Source: Channallabes apus
Taxonomy: Eukaryota > Chordata > Actinopteri > Siluriformes > Clariidae
DNA: 64,000 nucleotides
Assembly: GCA_030522415.1 (NCBI GenBank)
Contig: JAMASW010000032.1
Location: 248,001 to 312,000, forward strand
Direction: 5' to 3'
Shown here: positions 9,791 through 22,411 of the stretch, one piece after another
Layout: each line of letters opens with the position of its first letter
Numbering within the stretch: position 1 is the stretch's first letter
Program-made: the position numbers and the translations under genes
The notes under the pieces: model-generated
Database searches by the model: none
Told to the model about the DNA's origin: nothing
The model's input: only the letters and a program-made list of their open reading frames with translations

Positions 9791-11760
9791 TATCTCACCG
9801 TCTTGTGCATGAAAGTGAATGAGATGAACATTTTCAATACATTAATGTATTCTTTGCATACATGTTGAAAAACCACTTTCCTGAGCTCGTAGAGAGCTAA
9901 GAACGCAGCAAACGCTTTATCTCACCGTCTTGTGCATGAAAGTGAAAGAGATTATCATTTTCAATACAGTAATGCATTCTTTGCATACATGTTGAAAAAC
10001 AACTTTTTTGTTCTTCTTTTTCTCATTTTGTTCCAGAAAAATGAATACAGACTCATTTTGTTTGTTTTACATACCTATACATTAGTTGTGTGAGAAAACC
10101 GCTTTCCTGAGCTCGTAGAGAGCTAAGAACGCAGCAAACGCTTTATCTCACCGTCTTGTGCCTGAAAGTGAAAGAGATGATCATTTTCAATACAGTAATG
10201 CATTCTTTGCATACATGTTGAAAAATAACTTTTTTGTTCTTCTTTTTCTCATTTTGTTCCAGAAAAATGAATACAGACTCATTTTGTTTGTTTTACATAC
10301 GTACACATTAGTTGTGTGAGAAAACCGCTTTCCCGAGCTCGTAGAGAGCTAAGAACGCAGCAAACGCTTTATCTCACCGTCTTGTGCATGAAAGTGAATG
10401 AGATGATCATTTTCAATACATTAATGTATTCTTTGCATACATGTTGAAAAACAACTTTTTTGTTCTTCTTTTCCCCATTTTGTTCCAGAAAAATGAATAC
10501 AAACTCATTTTGTTTGTTTTACATACGTACACATTAGTTGTGTGAGAAAACCGCTTTCCTGAGCTCGTAGAGAGCTAAGAACGCAGCAAACGCTTTATCT
10601 CACCGTCTTGTGCATGAAAGTGAATGAGATGAACATTTTCAATACATTAATGTATTCTTTGCATACATGTTGAAAAACCGCTTTCCTGAGCTCGTAGAGA
10701 GCTAAGAACGCAGCAAACGCTTTATCTCACCGTCTTGTGCATGAAAGTGAAAGAGATTATCATTTTCAATACAGTAATGCATTCTTTGCATACATGTTGA
10801 AAAACAACTTTTTTGTTCTTCTTATTTTACTCATTTTGTTCCAGAAAAATGAATACAAATTCATTTTGTTTGTTTTACATATCTATACATTAGTTGTGTG
10901 AGAAAACCGCTTTCCTGAGCTCGTAGAGAGCTAAGAACGCAGCAAACGCTTTATCTCACCGTCTTGTGCATGAAAGTGAATGAGATGATCATTTTCAATA
11001 CATTAATGTATTCTTTGCATACATGTTGAAAAACAACTTTTTTGATCTTCTTTTTTTACTCATTTTGTTCCAGAAAAATGAATACAGACTCATTTTGTTT
11101 GTTTTACATACGTACACATTAGTTGTGTGAGAAAACCGCTTTCCCGAGCTCGTAGAGAGCTAAGAACGCAGCAAACGCTTTATCTCACCGTCTTGTGCAT
11201 GAAAGTGAATGAGATGATCATTTTCAATACATTAATGTATTCTTTGCATACATGTTGAAAAACCGCTTTCCTGAGCTCGTAGAGAGCTAAGAACGCAAGC
11301 AAACGCTTTATCTCACCGTCTTGTGCATGAAAGTGAAAGAGATTATCATTTTCAATACAGTAATGCATTCTTTGCATACATGTTGAAAAACAACTTTTTT
11401 CTTCTTATTTTACTCATTTTGTTCCAGAAAAATGAATACAAATTCATTTTGTTTGTTTTACATACCTATACATTAGTTGTGTGAGAAAACCGCTTTCCTG
11501 AACTCGTAGAGAGCTAAGAACGCAGCAAACGCTTTATCTCAGCGTCTTGTGCCTGAAAGTGAAAGAGATGATCATTTTCAATACAGTAATGCATTCTTTG
11601 CATACATGTTGAAAAATAACTTTTTTGTTCTTCTTTTTCTCATTTTATTCCAGAAAAATGAATACAGACTCATTTTGTTTGTTTTACATACGTACACATT
11701 AGTTGTGTGAGAAAACCGCTTTCCCGAGCTCGTAGAGAGCTAAGAACGCAGCAAACGCTT

Positions 11761-13608
11761 TATCTCACCGTCTTGTGCATGAAAGTGAATGAGATGAACA
11801 TTTTCAATACATTAATGTATTCTTTGCATACATGTTGAAAAACCGCTTTCCTGAGCTCGTAGAGAGCTAAGAACGCAGCAAACGCTTTATCTCACCGTCT
11901 TGTGCATGAAAGTGAAAGAGATTATCATTTTCAATACAGTAATGCATTCTTTGCATACATGTTGAAAAACAACTTTTTTGTTCTTCTTATTTTACTCATT
12001 TTGTTCCAGAAAAATGAATACAGACTCATTTTGTTTGTTTTACATACGTACACATTAGTTGTGTGAGAAAACCGCTTTCCCGAGCTCGTAGAGAGCTAAG
12101 AACGCAGCAAACGCTTTATCTCACCGTCTTGTGCATGAAAGTGAATGAGATGATCATTTTCAATACATTAATGTATTCTTTGCATACATGTTGAAAAACC
12201 GCTTTCCTGAGCTCGTAGAGAGCTAAGAACGCAGCAAACGCTTTATCTCACCGTCTTGTGCATGAAAGTCAAAGAGATTATCATTTTCAATACAGTAATG
12301 CATTCTTTGCATACATGTTGAAAAACAACTTTTTTGTTCTTCTTATTTTACTCATTTTGTTCCAGAAAAATGAATACAAGTTCATTTTGTTTGTTTTACA
12401 TACCTATACATTAGTTGTGTGAGAAAACCGCTTTCCTGAGCTCGTAGAGAGCTAAGAACGCAGCAAACGCTTTATCTCACCGTCTTGTGCATGAAAGTGA
12501 ATGAGATGATCATTTTCAATACATTAATGTATTCTTTGCATACATGTTGAAAAACAACTTTTTTGATCTTCTTTTTTTACTCATTTTGTTCCAGAAAAAT
12601 GAATACAGACTCATTTTGTTTGTTTTACATACCTACACATTAGTTGTGTGAGAAAACCGCTTTCCTGAGCTCGTAGAGAGCTTAGAACGCAGCAAACGCT
12701 TTATCTCACCGTCTTGTGCCTGAAAGTGAAAGAGATGATCATTTTCAATACAGTAATGCATTCATTGCATACATGTTGAAAAACAACTTTTTTGTTCTTC
12801 TTTTCCTCATTTTGTTCCAGAAAAATGAATACAAACTCATTTTGTTTGTTTTACATACCTATACATTAGTTGTGTGAGAAAACCGCTTTCCTGAGCTCGT
12901 AGAGAGCTAAGAACGCAGCAAATGCTTTATCTCACCGTCTTGTGCATGAAAGTGAATGAGATGATCATTTTCAATACAGTAATGCATTCCTTGCATACAT
13001 GTTGAAAAACAACTTTTTTGTTCTTCTTTTTCTCATTTTGTTCCAGAAAAATGAATACAGACTCATTTTGTTTGTTTTACATACGTACACATTAGTTGTG
13101 TGAGAAAACCGCTTTCCCGAGCTCGTAGAGAGCTAAGAACGCAGCAAACGCTTTATCTCACCGTCTTGTGCATGAAAGTGAATGAGATGATCATTTTCAA
13201 TACATTAATGTATTCTTTGCATACATGTTGAAAAACAACTTTTTTGTTCTTCTTTTCCCCATTTTGTTCCAGAAAAATGAATACAAACTCATTTTGTTTG
13301 TTTTACATACGTACACATTAGTTGTGTGAGAAAACCGCTTTCCTGAGCTCGTAGAGAGCTAAGAACGCAGCAAACGCTTTATCTCACCGTCTTGTGCCTG
13401 AAAGTGAAAGAGATGATCATTTTCAATACAGTAATGCATTCTTTGCATACATGTTGAAAAACAACTTTTTTGTTCTTCTTATTTTACTCATTTTGTTCCA
13501 GAAAAATGAATACAAATTCATTTTGTTTGTTTTACATACCTATACATTAGTTGTGTGAGAAAACCGCTTTCCTGAGCTCGTAGAGAGCTAAGAACGCAGC
13601 AAACGCTT
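11761..13608. repeat. Array segment 4, second copy of the 5208-offset block
   Basis: Order: S11761 H11888 S'12117 C12244 D12473 B12702 (GTGCCTG) E12928 A13154 C''13380. It mirrors 6553-8400 monomer for monomer. Few differences are visible by eye, for example AAGTTC instead of AAATTC in the C monomer near 12380. Confidence 0.8.
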
Positions 13609-16165
13609 TATCTCACCGTCTTGTGCATGAAAGTGAATGAGATGATCATTTTCAATACAGTAATGCATTCATTGCATACATGTTGAAAAACAACATTTTT
13701 GTTCTTCTTATTTTACTCATTTTGTTCCAGAAAAATGAATACAAATTCATTTTGTTTGTTTTACATACCTATACATTAGTTGTGTGAGAAAACCGCTTTC
13801 CTGAGCTCGTAGAGAGCTAAGAACGCAGCAAACGCTTTATCTCACCGTCTTGTGCATGAAAGTGAAAGAGATTATCATTTTCAATACAGTAATGCATTCT
13901 TTGCATACATGTTGAAAAACAACTTTTTTGTTCTTCTTATTTTACTCATTTTGTTCCAGAAAAATGAATACAAATTCATTTTGTTTGTTTTACATACCTA
14001 TACATTAGTTGTGTGAGAAAACCGCTTTCCTGAGCTCGTAGAGAGCTAAGAACGCAGCAAACGCTTTATCTCACCGTCTTGTGCATGAAAGTGAATGAGA
14101 TGAACATTTTCAATACATTAATGTATTCTTTGCATACATGTTGAAAAACCGCTTTCCTGAGCTCGTAGAGAGCTAAGAACACAGCAAACGCTTTATCTCA
14201 CCGTCTTGTGCATGAAAGTGAAAGAGATTATCATTTTCAATACAGTAATGCATTCTTTGCATACATGTTGAAAAACAACTTTTTTGTTCTTCTTTTTCTC
14301 ATTTTGTTCCAGAAAAATGAATACAGACTCATTTTGTTTGTTTTACATACCTATACATTAGTTGTGTGAGAAAACCGCTTTCCTGAGCTCGTAGAGAGCT
14401 AAGAACGCAGCAAACGCTTTATCTCACCGTCTTGTGCCTGAAAGTGAAAGAGATGATCATTTTCAATACAGTAATGCATTCTTTGCATACATGTTGAAAA
14501 ATAACTTTTTTGTTCTTCTTTTTCTCATTTTGTTCCAGAAAAATGAATACAGACTCATTTTGTTTGTTTTACATACGTACACATTAGTTGTGTGAGAAAA
14601 CCGCTTTCCCGAGCTCGTAGAGAGCTAAGAACGCAGCAAACGCTTTATCTCACCGTCTTGTGCATGAAAGTGAATGAGATGATCATTTTCAATACATTAA
14701 TGTATTCTTTGCATACATGTTGAAAAACAACTTTTTTGTTCTTCTTTTCCCCATTTTGTTCCAGAAAAATGAATACAAACTCATTTTGTTTGTTTTACAT
14801 ACGTACACATTAGTTGTGTGAGAAAACCGCTTTCCTGAGCTCGTAGAGAGCTAAGAACGCAGCAAACGCTTTATCTCACCGTCTTGTGCATGAAAGTGAA
14901 TGAGATGAACATTTTCAATACATTAATGTATTCTTTGCATACATGTTGAAAAACCGCTTTCCTGAGCTCGTAGAGAGCTAAGAACGCAGCAAACGCTTTA
15001 TCTCACCGTCTTGTGCATGAAAGTGAAAGAGATTATCATTTTCAATACAGTAATGCATTCTTTGCATACATGTTGAAAAACAACTTTTTTGTTCTTCTTA
15101 TTTTACTCATTTTGTTCCAGAAAAATGAATACAAATTCATTTTGTTTGTTTTACATATCTATACATTAGTTGTGTGAGAAAACCGCTTTCCTGAGCTCGT
15201 AGAGAGCTAAGAACGCAGCAAACGCTTTATCTCACCGTCTTGTGCATGAAAGTGAATGAGATGATCATTTTCAATACATTAATGTATTCTTTGCATACAT
15301 GTTGAAAAACAACTTTTTTGATCTTCTTTTTTTACTCATTTTGTTCCAGAAAAATGAATACAGACTCATTTTGTTTGTTTTACATACGTACACATTAGTT
15401 GTGTGAGAAAACCGCTTTCCCGAGCTCGTAGAGAGCTAAGAACGCAGCAAACGCTTTATCTCACCGTCTTGTGCATGAAAGTGAATGAGATGATCATTTT
15501 CAATACATTAATGTATTCTTTGCATACATGTTGAAAAACCGCTTTCCTGAGCTCGTAGAGAGCTAAGAACGCAGCAAACGCTTTATCTCACCGTCTTGTG
15601 CCTGAAAGTGAAAGAGATGATCATTTTCAATACAGTAATGCATTCTTTGCATACATGTTGAAAAACAACTTTTTTGTTCTTCTTATTTTACTCATTTTGT
15701 TCCAGAAAAATGAATACAAATTCATTTTGTTTGTTTTACATACCTATACATTAGTTGTGTGAGAAAACCGCTTTCCTGAGCTCGTAGAGAGCTAAGAACG
15801 CAGCAAACGCTTTATCTCACCGTCTTGTGCCTGAAAGTGAAAGAGATGATCATTTTCAATACAGTAATGCATTCTTTGCATACATGTTGAAAAATAACTT
15901 TTTTGTTCTTCTTTTTCTCATTTTGTTCCAGAAAAATGAATACAGACTCATTTTGTTTGTTTTACATACGTACACATTAGTTGTGTGAGAAAACCGCTTT
16001 CCCGAGCTCGTAGAGAGCTAAGAACGCAGCAAACGCTTTATCTCACCGTCTTGTGCATGAAAGTGAATGAGATGATCATTTTCAATACATTAATGTATTC
16101 TTTGCATACATGTTGAAAAACCGCTTTCCTGAGCTCGTAGAGAGCTAAGAACGCAGCAAACACTT
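13609..16165. repeat. 2557-bp higher-order unit (13 monomers)
   Basis: Order: I13609 C13838 S14067 G14194 F14420 A14646 S14872 C14999 D15228 S'15457 C''15584 F15813 S'16039. The lengths sum to 2557 bp, and the next unit starts at 16166 with the rare I monomer again. The S at 14067 is followed by ACACAG in place of ACGCAG (CpG change at 14180-14181). Confidence 0.8.
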
Positions 16166-19100
16166 TATCTCACCGTCTTGTGCATGAAAGTGAATGAGAT
16201 GATCATTTTCAATACAGTAATGCATTCATTGCATACATGTTGAAAAACAACATTTTTGTTCTTCTTATTTTACTCATTTTGTTCCAGAAAAATGAATACA
16301 AATTCATTTTGTTTGTTTTACATACCTATACATTAGTTGTGTGAGAAAACCGCTTTCCTGAGCTCGTAGAGAGCTAAGAACGCAGCAAACGCTTTATCTC
16401 ACCGTCTTGTGCATGAAAGTGAAAGAGATTATCATTTTCAATACAGTAATGCATTCTTTGCATACATGTTGAAAAACAACTTTTTTGTTCTTCTTATTTT
16501 ACTCATTTTGTTCCAGAAAAATGAATACAAATTCATTTTGTTTGTTTTACATACCTATACATTAGTTGTGTGAGAAAACCGCTTTCCTGAGCTCGTAGAG
16601 AGCTAAGAACGCAGCAAACGCTTTATCTCACCGTCTTGTGCATGAAAGTGAATGAGATGAACATTTTCAATACATTAATGTATTCTTTGCATACATGTTG
16701 AAAAACCGCTTTCCTGAGCTCGTAGAGAGCTAAGAACGCAGCAAACGCTTTATCTCACCGTCTTGTGCATGAAAGTGAAAGAGATTATCATTTTCAATAC
16801 AGTAATGCATTCTTTGCATACATGTTGAAAAACAACTTTTTTGTTCTTCTTTTTCTCATTTTGTTCCAGAAAAATGAATACAGACTCATTTTGTTTGTTT
16901 TACATACCTATACATTAGTTGTGTGAGAAAACCGCTTTCCTGAGCTCGTAGAGAGCTAAGAACGCAGCAAACGCTTTATCTCACCGTCTTGTGCCTGAAA
17001 GTGAAAGAGATGATCATTTTCAATACAGTAATGCATTCTTTGCATACATGTTGAAAAATAACTTTTTTGTTCTTCTTTTTCTCATTTTGTTCCAGAAAAA
17101 TGAATACAGACTCATTTTGTTTGTTTTACATACGTACACATTAGTTGTGTGAGAAAACCGCTTTCCCGAGCTCGTAGAGAGCTAAGAACGCAGCAAACGC
17201 TTTATCTCACCGTCTTGTGCATGAAAGTGAATGAGATGATCATTTTCAATACATTAATGTATTCTTTGCATACATGTTGAAAAACAACTTTTTTGTTCTT
17301 CTTTTCCCCATTTTGTTCCAGAAAAATGAATACAAACTCATTTTGTTTGTTTTACATACGTACACATTAGTTGTGTGAGAAAACCGCTTTCCTGAGCTCG
17401 TAGAGAGCTAAGAACGCAGCAAACGCTTTATCTCACCGTCTTGTGCATGAAAGTGAATGAGATGAACATTTTCAATACATTAATGTATTCTTTGCATACA
17501 TGTTGAAAAACCGCTTTCCTGAGCTCGTAGAGAGCTAAGAACGCAGCAAACGCTTTATCTCACCGTCTTGTGCATGAAAGTGAAAGAGATTATCATTTTC
17601 AATACAGTAATGCATTCTTTGCATACATGTTGAAAAACAACTTTTTTGTTCTTCTTATTTTACTCATTTTGTTCCAGAAAAATGAATACAAATTCATTTT
17701 GTTTGTTTTACATATCTATACATTAATTGTGTGAGAAAACCGCTTTCCTGAGCTCGTAGAGAGCTAAGAACGCAGCAAACGCTTTATCTCACCGTCTTGT
17801 GCATGAAAGTGAATGAGATGAACATTTTCAATACATTAATGTATTCTTTGCATACATGTTGAAAAACCGCTTTCCTGAGCTCGTAGAGAGCTAAGAACGC
17901 AGCAAACGCTTTATCTCACCGTCTTGTGCATGAAAGTCAAAGAGATTATCATTTTCAATACAGTAATGCATTCTTTGCATACATGTTGAAAAACAACTTT
18001 TTTGTTCTTCTTATTTTACTCATTTTGTTCCAGAAAAATGAATACAAATTCATTTTGTTTGTTTTACATACCTATACATTAGTTGTGTGAGAAAACCGCT
18101 TTCCTGAGCTCGTAGAGAGCTAAGAACGCAGCAAACGCTTTATCTCACCGTCTTGTGCATGAAAGTGAATGAGATGATCATTTTCAATACATTAATGTAT
18201 TCTTTGCATACATGTTGAAAAACAACTTTTTTGATCTTCTTTTTTTACTCATTTTGTTCCAGAAAAATGAATACAGACTCATTTTGTTTGTTTTACATAC
18301 CTACACATTAGTTGTGTGAGAAAACCGCTTTCCTGAGCTCGTAGAGAGCTTAGAACGCAGCAAACGCTTTATCTCACCGTCTTGTGCAAGAAAGTGAAAG
18401 AGATGATCATTTTCAATACAGTAATGCATTCATTGCATACATGTTGAAAAACAACTTTTTTGTTCTTCTTTTCCTCATTTTGTTCCAGAAAAATGAATAC
18501 AAACTCATTTTGTTTGTTTTACATACCTATACATTAGTTGTGTGAGAAAACCGCTTTCCTGAGCTCGTAGAGAGCTAAGAACGCAGCAAATGCTTTATCT
18601 GACCGTCTTGTGCATGAAAGTGAATGAGATGATCATTTTCAATACAGTAATGCATTCCTTGCATACATGTTGAAAAACAACTTTTTTGTTCTTCTTTTTC
18701 TCATTTTGTTCCAGAAAAATGAATACAGACTCATTTTGTTTGTTTTACATACGTACACATTAGTTGTGTGAGAAAACCGCTTTCCCGAGCTCGTAGAGAG
18801 CTAAGAACGCAGCAAACGCTTTATCTCACCGTCTTGTGCATGAAAGTGAATGAGATGATCATTTTCAATACATTAATGTATTCTTTGCATACATGTTGAA
18901 AAACAACTTTTTTGTTCTTCTTTTCCCCATTTTGTTCCAGAAAAATGAATACAAACTCATTTTGTTTGTTTTACATACGTACACATTAGTTGTGTGAGAA
19001 AACCGCTTTCCTGAGCTCGTAGAGAGCTAAGAACGCAGCAAACGCTTTATCTCACCGTCTTGTGCATGAAAGTGAATGAGATGAACATTTTCAATACATT

Positions 19101-19631
19101 AATGTATTCTTTGCATACATGTTGAAAAACCGCTTTCCTGAGCTCGTAGAGAGCTAAGAACGCAGCAAACGCTTTATCTCACCGTCTTGTGCATGAAAGT
19201 GAAAGAGATTATCATTTTCAATACAGTAATGCATTCTTTGCATACATGTTGAAAAACAACTTTTTTGTTCTTCTTTTTCTCATTTTGTTCCGGAAAAATG
19301 AATACAGACTCATTTTGTTTGTTTTACATACCTATACATTAGTTGTGTGAGAAAACCGCTTTCCTGAGCTCGTAGAGAGCTAAGAACGCAGCAAACGCTT
19401 TATCTCACCGTCTTGTGCCTGAAAGTGAAAGAGATGATCATTTTCAATACAGTAATGCATTCTTTGCATACAGTACATGTTGAAAAATAACTTTTTTGTT
19501 CTTCTTTTTCTCATTTTGTTCCAGAAAAATGAATACAGACTCATTTTGTTTGTTTTACATACGTACACATTAGTTGTGTGAGAAAACCGCTTTCCCGAGC
19601 TCGTAGAGAGCTAAGAACGCAGCAAACGCTT
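16166..19631. repeat. Array segment 6, second I-headed block
   Basis: Order: I16166 C16395 S16624 G16751 F16977 A17203 S17429 C17556 S17785 C17912 D18141 B18370 E18596 A18822 S19048 G19175 F19401. The first eight monomers repeat 13609-15227 at an offset of 2557; then the order changes. The F at 19401 is 231 bp long because of a five-base insertion near 19471-19475. The E at 18596 starts TATCTGACC instead of TATCTCACC. Confidence 0.8.
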
Positions 19632-21021
19632 TATCTCACCGTCTTGTGCATGAAAGTGAATGAGATGATCATTTTCAATACATTAATGTATTCTTTGCAT
19701 ACATGTTGAAAAACAACTTTTTTGTTCTTCTTTTCCCCATTTTGTTCCAGAAAAATGAATACAAACTCATTTTGTTTGTTTTACATACGTACACATTAGT
19801 TGTGTGAGAAAACCGCTTTCCTGAGCTCGTAGAGAGCTAAGAACGCAGCAAACGCTTTATCTCACCGTCTTGTGCATGAAAGTGAATGAGATGAACATTT
19901 TCAATACATTAATGTATTCTTTGCATACATGTTGAAAAACCGCTTTCCTGAGCTCGTAGAGAGCTAAGAACGCAGCAAACGCTTTATCTCACCGTCTTGT
20001 GCATGAAAGTGAAAGAGATTATCATTTTCAATACAGTAATGCATTCTTTGCATACATGTTGAAAAACAACTTTTTTGTTCTTCTTATTTTACTCATTTTG
20101 TTCCAGAAAAATGAATACAAATTCATTTTGTTTGTTTTACATATCTATACATTAGTTGTGTGAGAAAACCGCTTTCCTGAGCTCGTAGAGAGCTAAGAAC
20201 GCAGCAAACGCTTTATCTCACCGTCTTGTGCATGAAAGTGAATGAGATGATCATTTTCAATACATTAATGTATTCTTTGCATACATGTTGAAAAACAACT
20301 TTTTTGATCTTCTTTTTTTACTCATTTTGTTCCAGAAAAATGAATACAGACTCATTTTGTTTGTTTTACATACGTACACATTAGTTGTGTGAGAAAACCG
20401 CTTTCCCGAGCTCGTAGAGAGCTAAGAACGCAGCAAACGCTTTATCTCACCGTCTTGTGCATGAAAGTGAATGAGATGATCATTTTCAATACATTAATGT
20501 ATTCTTTGCATACATGTTGAAAAACCGCTTTCCTGAGCTCGTAGAGAGCTAAGAACGCAGCAAACGCTTTATCTCACCGTCTTGTGCATGAAAGTGAAAG
20601 AGATTATCATTTTCAATACAGTAATGCATTCTTTGCATACATGTTGAAAAACAACTTTTTTGTTCTTATTTTACTCATTTTGTTCCAGAAAAATGAATAC
20701 AAATTCATTTTGTTTGTTTTACATACCTATACATTAGTTGTGTGAGAAAACCGCTTTCCTGAACTCGTAGAGAGCTAAGAACGCAGCAAACGCTTTATCT
20801 CACCGTCTTGTGCCTGAAAGTGAAAGAGATGATCATTTTCAATACAGTAATGCATTCTTTGCATACATGTTGAAAAATAACTTTTTTGTTCTTCTTTTTC
20901 TCATTTTATTCCAGAAAAATGAATACAGACTCATTTTGTTTGTTTTACATACGTACACATTAGTTGTGTGAGAAAACCGCTTTCCCGAGCTCGTAGAGAG
21001 CTAAGAACGCAGCAAACGCTT
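19632..21021. repeat. 1390-bp higher-order repeat, copy 1 (heptamer)
   Basis: Seven monomers in fixed order: A19632 S19858 C19985 D20214 S'20443 C'20570 F20796 (226+127+229+229+127+226+226). The F is the ATTTTATTCC subclass and the S'-to-C' and C'-to-F joins are the same as in copy 2. This copy has TCTATAC in its C monomer. Confidence 0.9.
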
Positions 21022-22411
21022 TATCTCACCGTCTTGTGCATGAAAGTGAATGAGATGATCATTTTCAATACATTAATGTATTCTTTGCATACATGTTGAA
21101 AAACAACTTTTTTGTTCTTCTTTTCCCCATTTTGTTCCAGAAAAATGAATACAAACTCATTTTGTTTGTTTTACATACGTACACATTAGTTGTGTGAGAA
21201 AACCGCTTTCCTGAGCTCGTAGAGAGCTAAGAACGCAGCAAACGCTTTATCTCACCGTCTTGTGCATGAAAGTGAATGAGATGAACATTTTCAATACATT
21301 AATGTATTCTTTGCATACATGTTGAAAAACCGCTTTCCTGAGCTCGTAGAGAGCTAAGAACGCAGCAAACGCTTTATCTCACCGTCTTGTGCATGAAAGT
21401 GAAAGAGATTATCATTTTCAATACAGTAATGCATTCTTTGCATACATGTTGAAAAACAACTTTTTTGTTCTTCTTATTTTACTCATTTTGTTCCAGAAAA
21501 ATGAATACAAATTCATTTTGTTTGTTTTACATACCTATACATTAGTTGTGTGAGAAAACCGCTTTCCTGAGCTCGTAGAGAGCTAAGAACGCAGCAAACG
21601 CTTTATCTCACCGTCTTGTGCATGAAAGTGAATGAGATGATCATTTTCAATACATTAATGTATTCTTTGCATACATGTTGAAAAAAAACTTTTTTGATCT
21701 TCTTTTTTTACTCATTTTGTTCCAGAAAAATGAATACAGACTCATTTTGTTTGTTTTACATACGTTCACATTAGTTGTGTGAGAAAACCGCTTTCCCGAG
21801 CTCGTAGAGAGCTAAGAACGCAGCAAACGCTTTATCTCACCGTCTTGTGCATGAAAGTGAATGAGATGATCATTTTCAATACATTAATGTATTCTTTGCA
21901 TACATGTTGAAAAACCGCTTTCCTGAGCTCGTAGAGAGCTAAGAACGCAGCAAACGCTTTATCTCACCGTCTTGTGCATGAAAGTGAAAGAGATTATCAT
22001 TTTCAATACAGTAATGCATTCTTTGCATACATGTTGAAAAACAACTTTTTTGTTCTTATTTTACTCATTTTGTTCCAGAAAAATGAATACAAATTCATTT
22101 TGTTTGTTTTACATACCTATACATTAGTTGTGTGAGAAAACCGCTTTCCTGAACTCGTAGAGAGCTAAGAACGCAGCAAACGCTTTATCTCACCGTCTTG
22201 TGCCTGAAAGTGAAAGAGATGATCATTTTCAATACAGTAATGCATTCTTTGCATACATGTTGAAAAATAACTTTTTTGTTCTTCTTTTTCTCATTTTATT
22301 CCAGAAAAATGAATACAGACTCATTTTGTTTGTTTTACATACGTACACATTAGTTGTGTGAGAAAACCGCTTTCCCGAGCTCGTAGAGAGCTAAGAACGC
22401 AGCAAACGCTT
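21022..22411. repeat. 1390-bp higher-order repeat, copy 2 (heptamer)
   Basis: Same order and exact length as copy 1: A21022 S21248 C21375 D21604 S'21833 C'21960 F22186. Private changes are an A-rich TTGAAAAAAAACT in the D monomer (about 21679-21689), CGTTCAC for CGTACAC a little further on, and CCTATAC instead of TCTATAC in C. Confidence 0.9.

Larger units (their letters stand above)
8754..11760. repeat. Array segment 3 with an F/A fusion monomer
   Basis: Order: I8754 C8983 S9212 G9339 F/A9565 S9791 G9918 F10144 A10370 S10596 C10723 D10952 S'11181 C'11309 F11535. The 9565-9790 monomer begins as F and ends as A, so the separate A found at the same place in the related block (14646) is missing. 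The S at 9791 is joined to its successor through CCAC instead of CCGC (9873-9876). Confidence 0.8.
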
